A stretch of 64,000 nucleotides of DNA from positions 1 to 64,000 of the forward strand of contig CAZNRN010000020.1 of the NCBI GenBank assembly GCA_964575605.1, written 5' to 3'. The stretch's first letter is position 1, and each line of letters starts with the position of its first letter. Shown piece after piece: positions 41,867 to 53,434 of this stretch. Source of the stretch: JAPWJZ01 sp964575605 (GTDB taxonomy: Bacteria; Pseudomonadota; Alphaproteobacteria; Micavibrionales; UBA2020). A program made the translations under genes and the position numbers. The notes beneath the pieces were generated by a model. The model was given only the letters and a program-made list of their open reading frames with translations. It ran no database searches and was not told the DNA's origin.

Positions 41867-43273
41867 TTACATCGACGGTTTTCTTTGGCGCGCCGCCACC
41901 AGCTGCGCGGGTGAGCTTGCGTTTTTCTGCAGCGCCGCCGTCACATCGGACAATCGCGGATAGTTCTCGGCATGGCGTTTCGCATCGCAGTCGCAGGTCA
42001 GCAGGATATGGCAGAGCGTGGACAGTTCGGCCCTCACCTGTTTATCGGCGCCGTAATGGTTCACCATCAGCCCAGCGACATCCGCCGCGAAATCACGCAG
42101 GGAGCCGGTGCCGAAGGGCACATCCATGAAGCGCCCGCCATGATCGACGACGGCAGCGCGGGAGGATTTCAGCAGCGCCGCATCCTCGCGCGGGTTGTTG
42201 GTGAAGCCGTAGTCTTTCAGCAGCGCGTCAAACTGCTCCGCCGTCTTGCCGTCGGGCAGCAGGGCGGCCGCGAGCAATAACACGCTGGCCGGCTGGTGCA
42301 GGCCTGAATCGGCGGGGCGCAGTTCGATGCGCTTGCCCACCGTGTTGCCCTCGGCATCGCGCAGGTTGCAAATTTTGATATCGTTATAGAGAAAGCTTTC
42401 GGCAAGCTCGTAATTCGCCTGCGTGTTCATGCCCTTTTCAGCCAGCTTCGCGAAGGTCAGCACATTGCCCTTGGTCGAACGCACCATGTTGCCTGCGGGG
42501 TCGAAGGCGAAGAACATCGGCGCGTCGAAAACTTCGCGGATATGGTTATCCACCAGCTCCGCGCCGTTGGTTGATTTGAGGAAGGCCTCCGATATGCCCC
42601 CCGATGCGCCGTAAACCTCGTAGTATTTCGAGCGCACATGCGCATCCTGCCGGGTATTGTCGTTGCAGGCGAAGCCCGTGCCGCTGTTCATCGCCGCAAT
42701 CACCAGCGGCACCAGCATGTAACCGCGGCGCGCCATGTTGAACATCTCGTCGTTGTTGCGGGGCGAAAGGCTTGCCTGCACGCCCGTCGTCAGCAGCGGG
42801 ATATTGGCGGTTTCGGGGGTATAGACCTCGTTAATCACCGCCAGCGCCGCCTCCAGCCTTTCGCGGCCGACCTTGTTTTCCAGCGCTTCCTCGCGCGTGG
42901 TGGTGGGCAGGATGGAAAAGGGCGCGCGGGTATAGCCGTGTTTGGCGGCTTCCGCCTCGAACAGCGCGATATCGGCCTTTGCCTGCGCGATCAGCTTCGG
43001 CGTATCGGCGACCGGCACCGGCGGGCTTGCGTATTCAAGCACGCCTGCGGCTTCCAGCTGCGCGTCATGGCCTTTTTTCTTTAAATCGGCATGCATCTGC
43101 AGCATTTCGGCGGCGGTCGGGATCTGCGGCTTTGTCGCGCCCGGTTTGTACAGCGCCATTTCAACCTCCAGCCCTATCTTGCCCTGATAATCGGGCGGGG
43201 GCGCGGCGTAGAGGCTGCGCGCTTCTTCGATGGAATTGATAAGACGTGTCCGGTCTTTCCTGACGTCGGTCAT
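41867..43273 (-). CDS. Glutamate-cysteine-ligase-like enzyme, upstream paralog
   Basis: A 468-residue paralog of the gene at 40210 with matching motifs: GKIGLEVEMALYKPG, LEAAGVLEYASP, ILPTTTREEALENKVGRERL, LTTGVQASLSPRNNDEMFNMARRGYMLVPLVIAAMNSG, LVDNHIREVFDAPMFFAFD, LYNDIKICNLRDAEGNTVGKRIELRPADSG. Here the usual RGAD is RPAD. The two enzymes share TTTREEAL and end with similar helices, so a tandem duplication including the upstream small frame is likely. Its own transcription unit: promoter 43446-43474, small frame 43375-43437, terminator 41830-41859. No gshB is nearby. Confidence 0.85.
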   Translation of the reverse strand: MTDVRKDRTRLINSIEEARSLYAAPPPDYQGKIGLEVEMALYKPGATKPQIPTAAEMLQMHADLKKKGHDAQLEAAGVLEYASPPVPVADTPKLIAQAKADIALFEAEAAKHGYTRAPFSILPTTTREEALENKVGRERLEAALAVINEVYTPETANIPLLTTGVQASLSPRNNDEMFNMARRGYMLVPLVIAAMNSGTGFACNDNTRQDAHVRSKYYEVYGASGGISEAFLKSTNGAELVDNHIREVFDAPMFFAFDPAGNMVRSTKGNVLTFAKLAEKGMNTQANYELAESFLYNDIKICNLRDAEGNTVGKRIELRPADSGLHQPASVLLLAAALLPDGKTAEQFDALLKDYGFTNNPREDAALLKSSRAAVVDHGGRFMDVPFGTGSLRDFAADVAGLMVNHYGADKQVRAELSTLCHILLTCDCDAKRHAENYPRLSDVTAALQKNASSPAQLVAARQRKPSM

Positions 43274-43374
43274 GGGTAATCTGCCTTGGGCCTTCGCGTT
43301 TGCGCGGCCTGATAAATGTTACGGTGATGTGGGCTGGGAGACGCTTAACGTCTCAGTACAATTAATGGCGGGCT

Positions 43375-43437
43375 TTATCCGCCAAAATAGGAAAAGCTAT
43401 AAAAATAGGGTGCAGCGATGTAGGTCATCGTCGTCAT
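43375..43437 (-). CDS. 20-residue Tyr/Phe-rich peptide, candidate leader or precursor
   Basis: The frame reads MTTMTYIAAPYFYSFSYFGG and stop. With the -10 at 43446-43451, transcription should start within a few bases of the ATG, so the mRNA is nearly leaderless, as known for leader peptides of alphaproteobacterial attenuators. The N-terminus resembles the small frame at 41722-41784 while the C-terminus is Tyr/Phe/Gly-rich instead of His-rich. A 6-bp hairpin (GAGACG/CGTCTC, 43338-43354) follows but without a T-run. The ligase gene begins 101 bp downstream. Confidence 0.55.
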   Translation of the reverse strand: MTTMTYIAAPYFYSFSYFGG

Positions 43438-43445
43438 GGCGGTGA

Positions 43446-43474
43446 TTCTTACAGAATACGGGCGATTCTGTCAA
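43446..43474 (-). promoter_or_regulatory. Promoter of the Tyr/Phe-rich frame and ligase gene
   Basis: Minus-strand TTGACA (43469-43474), 17-bp spacer, TAAGAA (43446-43451). The spacer contains half of an inverted repeat ACAGAAT/ATTCTGT (43451-43471) overlapping both promoter elements, which could be an operator. Confidence 0.65.
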
Positions 43475-43497
43475 GTCGCGCGCCCCGCGCCGGTTAT

Positions 43498-44255
43498 TTA
43501 GGGCATAAACTGCTCTTTAATCATGCGCTCGTCGAGGTTCATTTCAGGGTCGAAGAGCAGCGAGAGCGTGATGTTCTTGTCCATCCAGACCTCGACCGTT
43601 TCGACATCCCTGATCTCGGTGAAATCGGCGACGGCAGACACGGGGCGGTTGTGGGGTTCGAGGATATTGATTTTCAGCATGGTCGATTGCGGCACCAGCG
43701 CACCCCGCCAGCGGCGCGGGCGGAAAGCGCTGATGGGCGTCAGCGCGAGAATATCGGCGCCCAAGGGAATGATGGGGCCATGCGCCGAAAGGTTATAGGC
43801 GGTAGAGCCCGCAGGCGTCGAAAAGATGATGCCGTCACAGATCAGTTCTTCCAATCGCACGACGCCGTCGATTGAAATGCGGAGTTTCGCGGCCTGTCGC
43901 GTTTCGCGGAGCAGCGAGACTTCGTTCACGGCCAGCGCGTCGCGGATGCGGCCGGTCATGGTGGTGACGCGCATGCAGAGCGGATGCAGCTCCACCGTCT
44001 GCGCGCGGCCGAGGCGCTCGATCAGCCCCTTTTCACGGTATTCGTTCAGCAAAAAGCCGACCGAGCCGCGGTTCATGCCAAAGACGGGCTTTTTATGCCG
44101 GAAACTTTCGTGCAGCGCGCGCAGCATGGAACCGTCGCCGCCCAGCGCCACGACGGCGTCGGCCTCTTCCAGAGACACCTCGCCATAGGCCTCGATCAGG
44201 CGTTTGCGCGCGTCCTGCGCCTGCGGTGTTTCGGCTGAAAAGAAATGCGCTTTCA

Positions 44256-44256
<1 letters not shown>
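43498..44256 (-). CDS. nadK: NAD kinase
   Basis: Phosphorylates NAD to NADP. The GGDGSMLRALHES motif, the NRGSVGFLLNEY block, NEVSLLRETRQAAKLRI and STPAGSTAYNLSAHGPIIPLGADILALTPIS are all diagnostic. The 252-residue length fits the short bacterial form. Its start overlaps the glmM stop by one base, so the two are translationally linked. Confidence 0.96.
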
Positions 44257-45614
<1,358 letters not shown>

Positions 45615-45758
45615 TTATTCATTCCCTCAATTACGGAACGTAACCTACTTGAATCATCGCATGCGGGACAACAAAACAGAAGCGTTTTAATTTCCATAAA
45701 ATAAGGAGTTTGGATAACGTTTTGATGCAGATTGCGACAGACGAGCAGGAATAAGGGG

Positions 45759-46574
45759 TTAGTTACCGAGCCGCGGCGGCTTCGACAGGCCGCCGATGGC
45801 CGAAACGTCCGAGGTGCCGCCACGCTGGCGCAGTTCGGCCAGGGCGGATTCGAGGCTGGATTTGTCGCCGATCTGGTCGAAGCCGCGGGTTTCCACCGTT
45901 TCGGCGCTGGTCTCGAGGTTGCGGTAGAGCGTGGTGCGTTCGCGCGCCGCAAAATTGAAAATCTCGGTGATGCGGTAGCCAATGGCGGGCTCTTCCGTCA
46001 CGCGCGCGATGCGCTCGCCGGGCAGTTTGCGCCACTGGCCGTCGTCTTCGGGTTTGGCCTCCGCCACGGCGGCGGGCGTTGCCGCCGCGGGCATCAGGCT
46101 GCGGAGCAGCGCCGCCGCATCTTCCTGACGGTTCTGTTGCGCCATATAGAGCGGCGTGCGGTTGTTGTAATTTTTCTCGGACGGGTTCATGCCCTGCGCG
46201 ACAAGGTACCGGATAACGTCTTCATGCCCGCGTTCCGCCGCCGTATGCAGCGCGCTGCTGCCGTTGCTGTTCTTTTTATGCAGCAGCTGCGGGTTGACGG
46301 CCAGCAGCATCTGGCAGATCTCGACGCTGCCGTTGCGCGCGGCGTGGTGGAGCAGCGTGCCCTCCCCGCCGTCCGGCGCATCGACGCGCGCGCCCTTGTC
46401 GAGCAGCATCTGCGCCGCGTCGCGGTTGCCGTTGTAAACCGCATGCCAGAGCAGCGAACGGCCTTCGGCATCGGTGCCGTTGGCGTCGACGCCGCGGTCG
46501 AGCAGCCCTTTCACTTCCGCGTTCTCGGCGTGGGAAATGGCGTAAATCACCCTGTTGCGGCCGAAGAAAACCAT
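45759..46574 (-). CDS. Ankyrin-repeat protein with shared C-terminal domain (third of three)
   Basis: A 271-residue protein with about four ankyrin repeats in residues 10-160 (GRSLLWHAVYNGNRDAAQMLLDKGARVDA, GTLLHHAARNGSVEICQMLL, SALHTAAERGHEDVIRYLVAQGMNP, TPLYMAQQNRQEDAAALLRSL). After a Pro/Ala linker comes a ~70-residue domain (residues 181-252) beginning W-x-K-L and containing GYRITEIFNFAARERTTLYRNLET, common to all three genes of this cluster. No signal peptide. Only one base separates it from the preceding gene, so the three form a tight operon. Confidence 0.85.
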   Translation of the reverse strand: MVFFGRNRVIYAISHAENAEVKGLLDRGVDANGTDAEGRSLLWHAVYNGNRDAAQMLLDKGARVDAPDGGEGTLLHHAARNGSVEICQMLLAVNPQLLHKKNSNGSSALHTAAERGHEDVIRYLVAQGMNPSEKNYNNRTPLYMAQQNRQEDAAALLRSLMPAAATPAAVAEAKPEDDGQWRKLPGERIARVTEEPAIGYRITEIFNFAARERTTLYRNLETSAETVETRGFDQIGDKSSLESALAELRQRGGTSDVSAIGGLSKPPRLGN

Positions 46575-46575
46575 G

Positions 46576-47349
46576 TCAGCCCTGCTGCGGCGGCGGCAAC
46601 CGCGGCGATTTTTTCAGGCTGCCGGATTCCACAACCGCGGGGTCGGCATGGCCGCCCAGCGCCTGCAGCGCATTGAAGGCATCCTGCAACTGCTGGCGGT
46701 CGGGCAGGCGGTCGAAAGACGTGCTTTCCATCGTATCCGCGCCGGTTTTAAGGTTGTTGACGATACGGATGCGTTCGCGGCTGGCGAAATTGAACACATC
46801 GGTCATCTTGTAGCCGAGCTTGGCATTCAGCGAGGTGACAGCCACCTGCCCGTCGCCCATCAGTTCCCACTCGCCCGCCTTTACAACAGGCGCGGGTGCT
46901 GCGGGTGCGGCCTCGATCGCTTTGGGCTGCGGCTGCAGGTCGACAAGGTGCGCGATTTTCTTGGTGAAAGGCGCCAGCACTTCGGCCACTTCGGTGGCGC
47001 CGCGCGCGCGGGCCCAGCCGAAAGCGGTGCGGCCCTCGACGCTGAGCAGGTTCGCATTTGCGCCTGCGTTCATCAGGCGCACGACGACGGCAAGGCGGCC
47101 TTCGTAGGCGGCGGCATGCAGCGGCGTCCAGTCATACTGGTTCTTGCGGTCGACTTCCGCGCCTTTTTTCAAAAGCATCTCGACCATTTCCTCGTAGCCG
47201 TTGACGGCGGCAAGATGCAGCGCCGTGTCGCGGCAGTCGCCGATATCAAGGTCGATACAGCCGGGGTGTTCGTCGATCAGTTTCGACAGCTTGTCGGTTT
47301 TGCGGCTCATCACAAGCTTGCGCATCTTGCGCTTGAGGAAATAATGCAT
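46576..47349 (-). CDS. Ankyrin-repeat protein with shared C-terminal domain (second of three)
   Basis: A 257-residue protein. Ankyrin repeats occupy residues 15-130 (DTALHLAAVNGYEEMVEMLLKKGAEVD, TPLHAAAYEGRLAVVVRLMNAGANAN, TAFGWARARGATEVAEVLAPF). The shared domain covers residues 161-233, with GYKMTDVFNFASRERIRIVNNLKTGAD as its core. The C-terminus is Lys/Pro-rich. Flanked by one-base gaps on both sides within the operon. Confidence 0.85.
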   Translation of the reverse strand: MHYFLKRKMRKLVMSRKTDKLSKLIDEHPGCIDLDIGDCRDTALHLAAVNGYEEMVEMLLKKGAEVDRKNQYDWTPLHAAAYEGRLAVVVRLMNAGANANLLSVEGRTAFGWARARGATEVAEVLAPFTKKIAHLVDLQPQPKAIEAAPAAPAPVVKAGEWELMGDGQVAVTSLNAKLGYKMTDVFNFASRERIRIVNNLKTGADTMESTSFDRLPDRQQLQDAFNALQALGGHADPAVVESGSLKKSPRLPPPQQG

Positions 47350-47350
47350 A

Positions 47351-48196
47351 TCAGGGCTTCCTTTCCGGCGCCTGCAGCCGCGGTTTCACGGAGGCGAAGC
47401 CCGCGGTATTGCCGCCCAGTTCTTTTAGCGCGGCATGCGCTTCGTCCAGCTGGCGGCGGTCGGGCAGCGCGTCGAAAGGCGTGGTTTCGATGTTGTCGGC
47501 CTTGGTCTTGAGGTTATTCACGATGCGCAGGCGTTCGCGGCTGGCGAAATTAAACACTTCGGTAATCTGGTAGCCGAGTTCGGGCATGGACGACACAGTG
47601 GCAACGCTGCTGTCGGATACTTTTTTCCACTTCGCGGGCGGTGCAACGGGTACGGCCTCGATTGCCTTCACTGCGGGTTTCTTGACGCTTTCCAGCAGGT
47701 CGACGATGTCCTGGTGGTTGCCCTGGAAGGCGTAACCGATGGCCAGCTTGTCATGCGCGCCCTTGATGGCGGGATCGAAGCCGTGCTTCAGCAAAATCTC
47801 GACAATTTCTTTATGCCCGGCCGCCGCGGCGCAATGCAGCGCGGTGTTGCGGTGGCCGTCAACGCGGTTTTTCAGCGTATTGTCGTATTTGTCGTGTTCC
47901 AGCAGGCGTTCGACCAGCGCCTTATGCCCGTGCTCGGCCGCCACGTGCAGCAGCGTGCAGTAACGGTTGCCGGTTGCTTCGTGATGGCCGTAGTTTTTGG
48001 TGAAATCGGCGCCGCGGCGGATGAGCAGGTCGACAACCTCGACATGGCCCGCAATCGCGGCGGCCAGTATCGGCGTCATGCCGTAAAATGTTTCGCTGGA
48101 AACGTCGTAGCCCCGGTCGAGAAGCTTCTCGACCGTCTTCACGTCGCCCCGTTCGATAGCGGCATAGATGCGCTCATGGCGGCTCAGGCCGAACAT
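47351..48196 (-). CDS. Ankyrin-repeat protein with shared C-terminal domain (first of three)
   Basis: A 281-residue protein. Four to five ankyrin repeats (TPILAAAIAGHVEVVDLLIRRGADF, TLLHVAAEHGHKALVERLLEHD, TALHCAAAAGHKEIVEILLKHGFDP, AIGYAFQGNHQDIVDLLES) precede the shared domain at residues 190-262, which contains GYQITEVFNFASRERLRIVNNLKTKAD and PDRRQLDEAHAALKELGG. First gene of the three-gene operon, with its own promoter at 48284-48312. Confidence 0.85.
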   Translation of the reverse strand: MFGLSRHERIYAAIERGDVKTVEKLLDRGYDVSSETFYGMTPILAAAIAGHVEVVDLLIRRGADFTKNYGHHEATGNRYCTLLHVAAEHGHKALVERLLEHDKYDNTLKNRVDGHRNTALHCAAAAGHKEIVEILLKHGFDPAIKGAHDKLAIGYAFQGNHQDIVDLLESVKKPAVKAIEAVPVAPPAKWKKVSDSSVATVSSMPELGYQITEVFNFASRERLRIVNNLKTKADNIETTPFDALPDRRQLDEAHAALKELGGNTAGFASVKPRLQAPERKP

Positions 48197-48283
48197 GCGG
48201 CCTCACTCGACTTCAGCAAGCGGAAATAAACGCGGCGCATGCACATGGCCCGAACTTCGCTGGTGATTGTGTAACGATGTACT

Positions 48284-48312
48284 TTGATAGCCGTAATAAC
48301 GCGCAGCGTCAA
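48284..48312 (-). promoter_or_regulatory. Promoter of the three-gene ankyrin operon
   Basis: Minus-strand TTGACG (48307-48312), 17-bp spacer, TATCAA (48284-48289), about 90 bp upstream of the start at 48196. Confidence 0.55.
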
Positions 48313-48371
48313 TTCTGGCAAAGGCGCAGGACGCGGCCTAAAATATCCATAATCTTAAAACAAGCGTGAAA

Positions 48372-49130
48372 TTATTTGCGTTTCTTGCGCGCGGGGGCTG
48401 TGCGCTTGGCCTTTGCGGCAGGCTTCGCGCGTTTTATGGGTTTCGGCGTCTCGGCCAGCAGCGCCTTGCGCTCCTTCTCCGGGAATCGCTCGATGGCATA
48501 TCTGAGCGTCGTGCGCGGCATGCGCGGGCCGTTCTTTTTGATAAAGGCCTTCAGGCGCGGCATGTCTTTCTTGCCGGCTTCGCGCAGCATCCAGCCCGTC
48601 GCCTTGTGGATCAGGTCTTCGTCGTCATCCAGCAGCTTTTCCGCCAGCTTGAAAGCATCATCGACATCGCCGTTGCGGATGAAGTGCCAGGTCGAGACCA
48701 TGGCGATGCGCCTGTCCCACATCGATTTGGCAATCGCCATGCGGTAAAGCAGCTCGCGCCCGCGTTCCATCAGGTAAGGGCCCACGATATAGGGCGCGCT
48801 GTCGTCGACGCCGTCCCACTGCCGGATGGAGCCGCGGTGTTCCATGTAGAACTCGAAGATCTTGCGCTGCGCGATATCGTCGGCCTTCTTGAACTGCAAC
48901 CGCAAAATCGCATGGGCGAGCGAGCGTTCGTCATGCACGTTCGAGGTAATAAGCTCTTTCAGGTGGTCGAAGCCGAGGTCGTGGAACTCCTTCGCAACGC
49001 CGCGCAGCAGCGGCGTGGTGACGCCCAGGAATTCGTCGTTCTTCGTATCCTTGAAGAAGCCGCGGTAGGTCTTCGCCTTTTTGGGGTTGGCGTGGCGGCG
49101 CAGGGCCTTGCGCGCGGCGGCAGCTGTCAT
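48372..49130 (-). CDS. DNA alkylation repair protein, AlkD-like
   Basis: A 252-residue all-helical HEAT-like repeat protein of the AlkD family, which excises cationic 3- and 7-alkylpurines. Recognisable segments are KTYRGFFKDTKNDEFLGVTTPLLRGVAKEF, LRLQFKKADDIAQRKIFEFY, WDGVDDSAPYIVGPYL, SMWDRRIAMVSTWHFIRNGD and LIHKATGWMLREAGKKD. The Trp and Asp/Arg residues lining the DNA groove are present. The C-terminus is a Lys/Ala/Pro-rich tail (KPIKRAKPAAKAKRTAPARKKRK is its extent, residues 230-252) that may add non-specific DNA binding. Confidence 0.92.
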   Translation of the reverse strand: MTAAAARKALRRHANPKKAKTYRGFFKDTKNDEFLGVTTPLLRGVAKEFHDLGFDHLKELITSNVHDERSLAHAILRLQFKKADDIAQRKIFEFYMEHRGSIRQWDGVDDSAPYIVGPYLMERGRELLYRMAIAKSMWDRRIAMVSTWHFIRNGDVDDAFKLAEKLLDDDEDLIHKATGWMLREAGKKDMPRLKAFIKKNGPRMPRTTLRYAIERFPEKERKALLAETPKPIKRAKPAAKAKRTAPARKKRK

Positions 49131-49148
49131 GACGGCACCTTTTGAAGG

Positions 49149-51113
<1,965 letters not shown>

Positions 51114-51180
51114 GCAGCTCCACCCTCGTAAAAGCGCAAAAAAGCGCGCGCATTCCACGCGCACTTTGTGCGCATTTACA

Positions 51181-51210
51181 ATTATATAGTGCCACAGAGG
51201 GCTTAAACAA
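51181..51210 (-). promoter_or_regulatory. Candidate ftsH promoter
   Basis: Minus-strand TATAAT (51181-51186), 18-bp spacer, TTGTTT (51205-51210). It overlaps the last codons of tilS and lies 68 bp upstream of the ftsH start. Confidence 0.5.
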
Positions 51211-52489
51211 TATTTACAGGGGGCGGGAAAATGGCCTGCCCTTTTTCGAGGCCTTTGGCGGCGGGCGAAACCCAGCTAAGGGACGGAAGCGCAAGGATAA
51301 TATCGCCTTTGATGATGGCCGGAAGGGTCTTTTTGACCTTGAAAGGCAGGCTTTCAAGGCGCTTGAGCGCGTCCTCGTGCGGCGGAGATGCGGTTCTGAT
51401 GGCCGCCAAGCCCTGTTCTCCAAGCGCGCTGATGGCGCCGGAGTCGGGCGGAAAGCCGGTCAGGCGGAAGCGTCCGTCCCAGACCATGCCCTCCGTCACG
51501 GCGGCGGCGGGGGCGACCGCGGCATATTCGCGGCAGAAAAGGATGTCCTCGCTTTGATAGAAAATTTCACAACCGGCGAGCGTGCGCCCCGAAAATTCCA
51601 TTTCCAGCATGGCGAGGCGCAGCGCCTCCACCGCCTCGAACCCCGTCGCGTAATGCCCCTGTTCAAAGGGCGCGAGGCAGAGGGAGAGCAGGCGGCGCTG
51701 CAGGTCGGCGGGCAGGTTTTTCCAGCCTTCCGCTTTCAGCGAAACAAATCCTTCGGGATGGAGTGTGGCGAGGGACTGAAAGTATGTTGCTGCAACAAAT
51801 TGCAAAGCATCGCGCGCATCGCCCAGTTTTTGCAATACCTGCGACAGGCGGCGCGGCGTGAGGCCTTCGCCCGCCAGCAGGTCTTCGAACTGGCGCAGCT
51901 TCACGCGCAGGAATTTTTCGTTGGCGTTGGAAGGATCTTCGATCCATTCGATATTGTTGTCACGGCACACGGTGCGTAGGTCTTCGCGCGACACGTTGAG
52001 AAGCGGGCGGATTATCGTCACACCGATTTCCGTCCTCACTTCTGCCATGGCAGCGAGGCCGTCGATGCCGCTACCGTGGGCGAGGCGCATCCAGAAGGTT
52101 TCAACCTGGTCTTCAAGGTTATGCGCGACAGCCAGAACGGGGATATCGTGGCGGCGGCAGGCGGCCAGCAATAAACGGTAACGCGCGGCGCGCGCTTCTT
52201 CCTGTATATGCGTCAGCGGCTTGTCGCCCTGCCATTTCAAGATTTCATGGGCGATGCCGCGCGCGGATAAAATCTTTTGCACCGCCAAAGCTTCGTCGCT
52301 TGATCCCGCGCGCAGGCCGTGGTCGACGGTGAAGGCTGTCAGCCGAACGTTGTTTGTTTTCGCCCATTCCTGCAACAGCACAGCCAATGCCATGCTGTCG
52401 CCGCCGCCCGATACGGCCACGGCAATATGCGATGCAGGGGGCATCAGCCCCTGCAGGACAGCGGCGAATGTTTCAGGTGTCAGGGACAT
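51203..52489 (-). CDS. tilS: tRNA(Ile)-lysidine synthase
   Basis: Modifies C34 of the tRNA-Ile CAU anticodon to lysidine so that it reads AUA. N-type ATP pyrophosphatase loop SGGGDSMALAVLL, then FTVDHGLRAGSSDEA, AHNLEDQVETFWMRLAHGSGIDGLAAM and IRPLLNVSREDLRTVC. The 428-residue length is normal. Located 18 bp after cpoB in the order pal-cpoB-tilS-ftsH. Confidence 0.95.
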   Translation of the reverse strand: MSLTPETFAAVLQGLMPPASHIAVAVSGGGDSMALAVLLQEWAKTNNVRLTAFTVDHGLRAGSSDEALAVQKILSARGIAHEILKWQGDKPLTHIQEEARAARYRLLLAACRRHDIPVLAVAHNLEDQVETFWMRLAHGSGIDGLAAMAEVRTEIGVTIIRPLLNVSREDLRTVCRDNNIEWIEDPSNANEKFLRVKLRQFEDLLAGEGLTPRRLSQVLQKLGDARDALQFVAATYFQSLATLHPEGFVSLKAEGWKNLPADLQRRLLSLCLAPFEQGHYATGFEAVEALRLAMLEMEFSGRTLAGCEIFYQSEDILFCREYAAVAPAAAVTEGMVWDGRFRLTGFPPDSGAISALGEQGLAAIRTASPPHEDALKRLESLPFKVKKTLPAIIKGDIILALPSLSWVSPAAKGLEKGQAIFPPPVNIV

Positions 52490-52507
52490 GTGAAGCCGCG
52501 TGAGCCC

Positions 52508-53434
52508 TTAACCCGGGCAATTTATCTGCTTCATTTCCTGCTGCGCGGCGCGCATCACGGCGGTCTGTTCGCCCGGGAAATCTTTTTTCAGCTGCTTGAA
52601 CGACAGGCAGGCGTCGTCCTTCTTGCCGAGGCGGGAGAGCGACAGGCCGAGCTTGAGCAGGCTGTCGGGCGCTTTCGAGCCCTGCGGATAATCCTGGTAG
52701 CCTTGCGCGAACAATTTCGCCGACTGGCGGTAATCGCCGCGCACGTAATAGGTTTCGGCCAGCCAGTATTGCGCGTTGGAGGCCAGCGCATGGTTCGGGT
52801 AGCTGCCCATGAAGCTGCGGAATTTTGTCGCCGCGCTGTCGTATTTCGCGTTGCGGATATCCGTGAAGGCGTCTTCGTAAAGGCTGTCGGCCGAACCGCC
52901 CGCCGCGCCGCCCGAGGACGACATGGTGCCCAGCACGTTCGATTTATAGCCGTTGCTGTTATACACGGGGCCGCCGCTGCTGCCGTCCGAGACGGGTGCG
53001 ACATAGCTTGCGCCGCCCGAAGCGGAAGAGGTTTGCGCGCTGCGGCTGGCCGGCATCGCGCCGTCCATCGCCGCGCGGTTCAGGCGGTCGTTCATCTGGG
53101 TCAGTTCGTATTGCATTTGTTCGAGCTTGCCGGTGATTTCGCGCTGCTGCTGCTCGATCGCCGCCATGCGGTCTTCGTAGGCCGCGGCGGAGCCGGGCGA
53201 GACGTCGGCGGAATAGCTGGGCGTGGCCGCAGGCATGGGGCCGCCGCGGTACATCGCGCGGCTCATGGTCTGCACCTGGTTTTCCAGCTGGTTGATGCGC
53301 GAGATCAGCTGGCTGTTGTCCTGGTTCTGCGAGAAGGCGGCTGTCGCGGGCGCCGCCGACAGCATAAAGCACAAGGCCCCTGCTGTGAGCAGGAGCCTTG
53401 CGTTAAAGCCTTTATGATAGAAAGCGGCAGCCAT
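52508..53434 (-). CDS. cpoB: Tol-Pal system protein CpoB (YbgF)
   Basis: Periplasmic partner of TolA/Pal coordinating outer-membrane constriction and peptidoglycan synthesis at division. A signal peptide (LLLTAGALCFMLSAAPATA) is followed by an N-terminal coiled coil (QLISRINQLENQVQTMSRAM ... EDRMAAIEQQQREITGKLEQMQYELTQMNDRLNRAA), a Ser/Gly-rich linker, and C-terminal TPR repeats (LYEDAFTDIRNAKYDSAATKFRSFMGSYPNHALASNAQYWLAETYY). 308 residues. Its start overlaps the pal stop by one base. Confidence 0.95.
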   Translation of the reverse strand: MAAAFYHKGFNARLLLTAGALCFMLSAAPATAAFSQNQDNSQLISRINQLENQVQTMSRAMYRGGPMPAATPSYSADVSPGSAAAYEDRMAAIEQQQREITGKLEQMQYELTQMNDRLNRAAMDGAMPASRSAQTSSASGGASYVAPVSDGSSGGPVYNSNGYKSNVLGTMSSSGGAAGGSADSLYEDAFTDIRNAKYDSAATKFRSFMGSYPNHALASNAQYWLAETYYVRGDYRQSAKLFAQGYQDYPQGSKAPDSLLKLGLSLSRLGKKDDACLSFKQLKKDFPGEQTAVMRAAQQEMKQINCPG

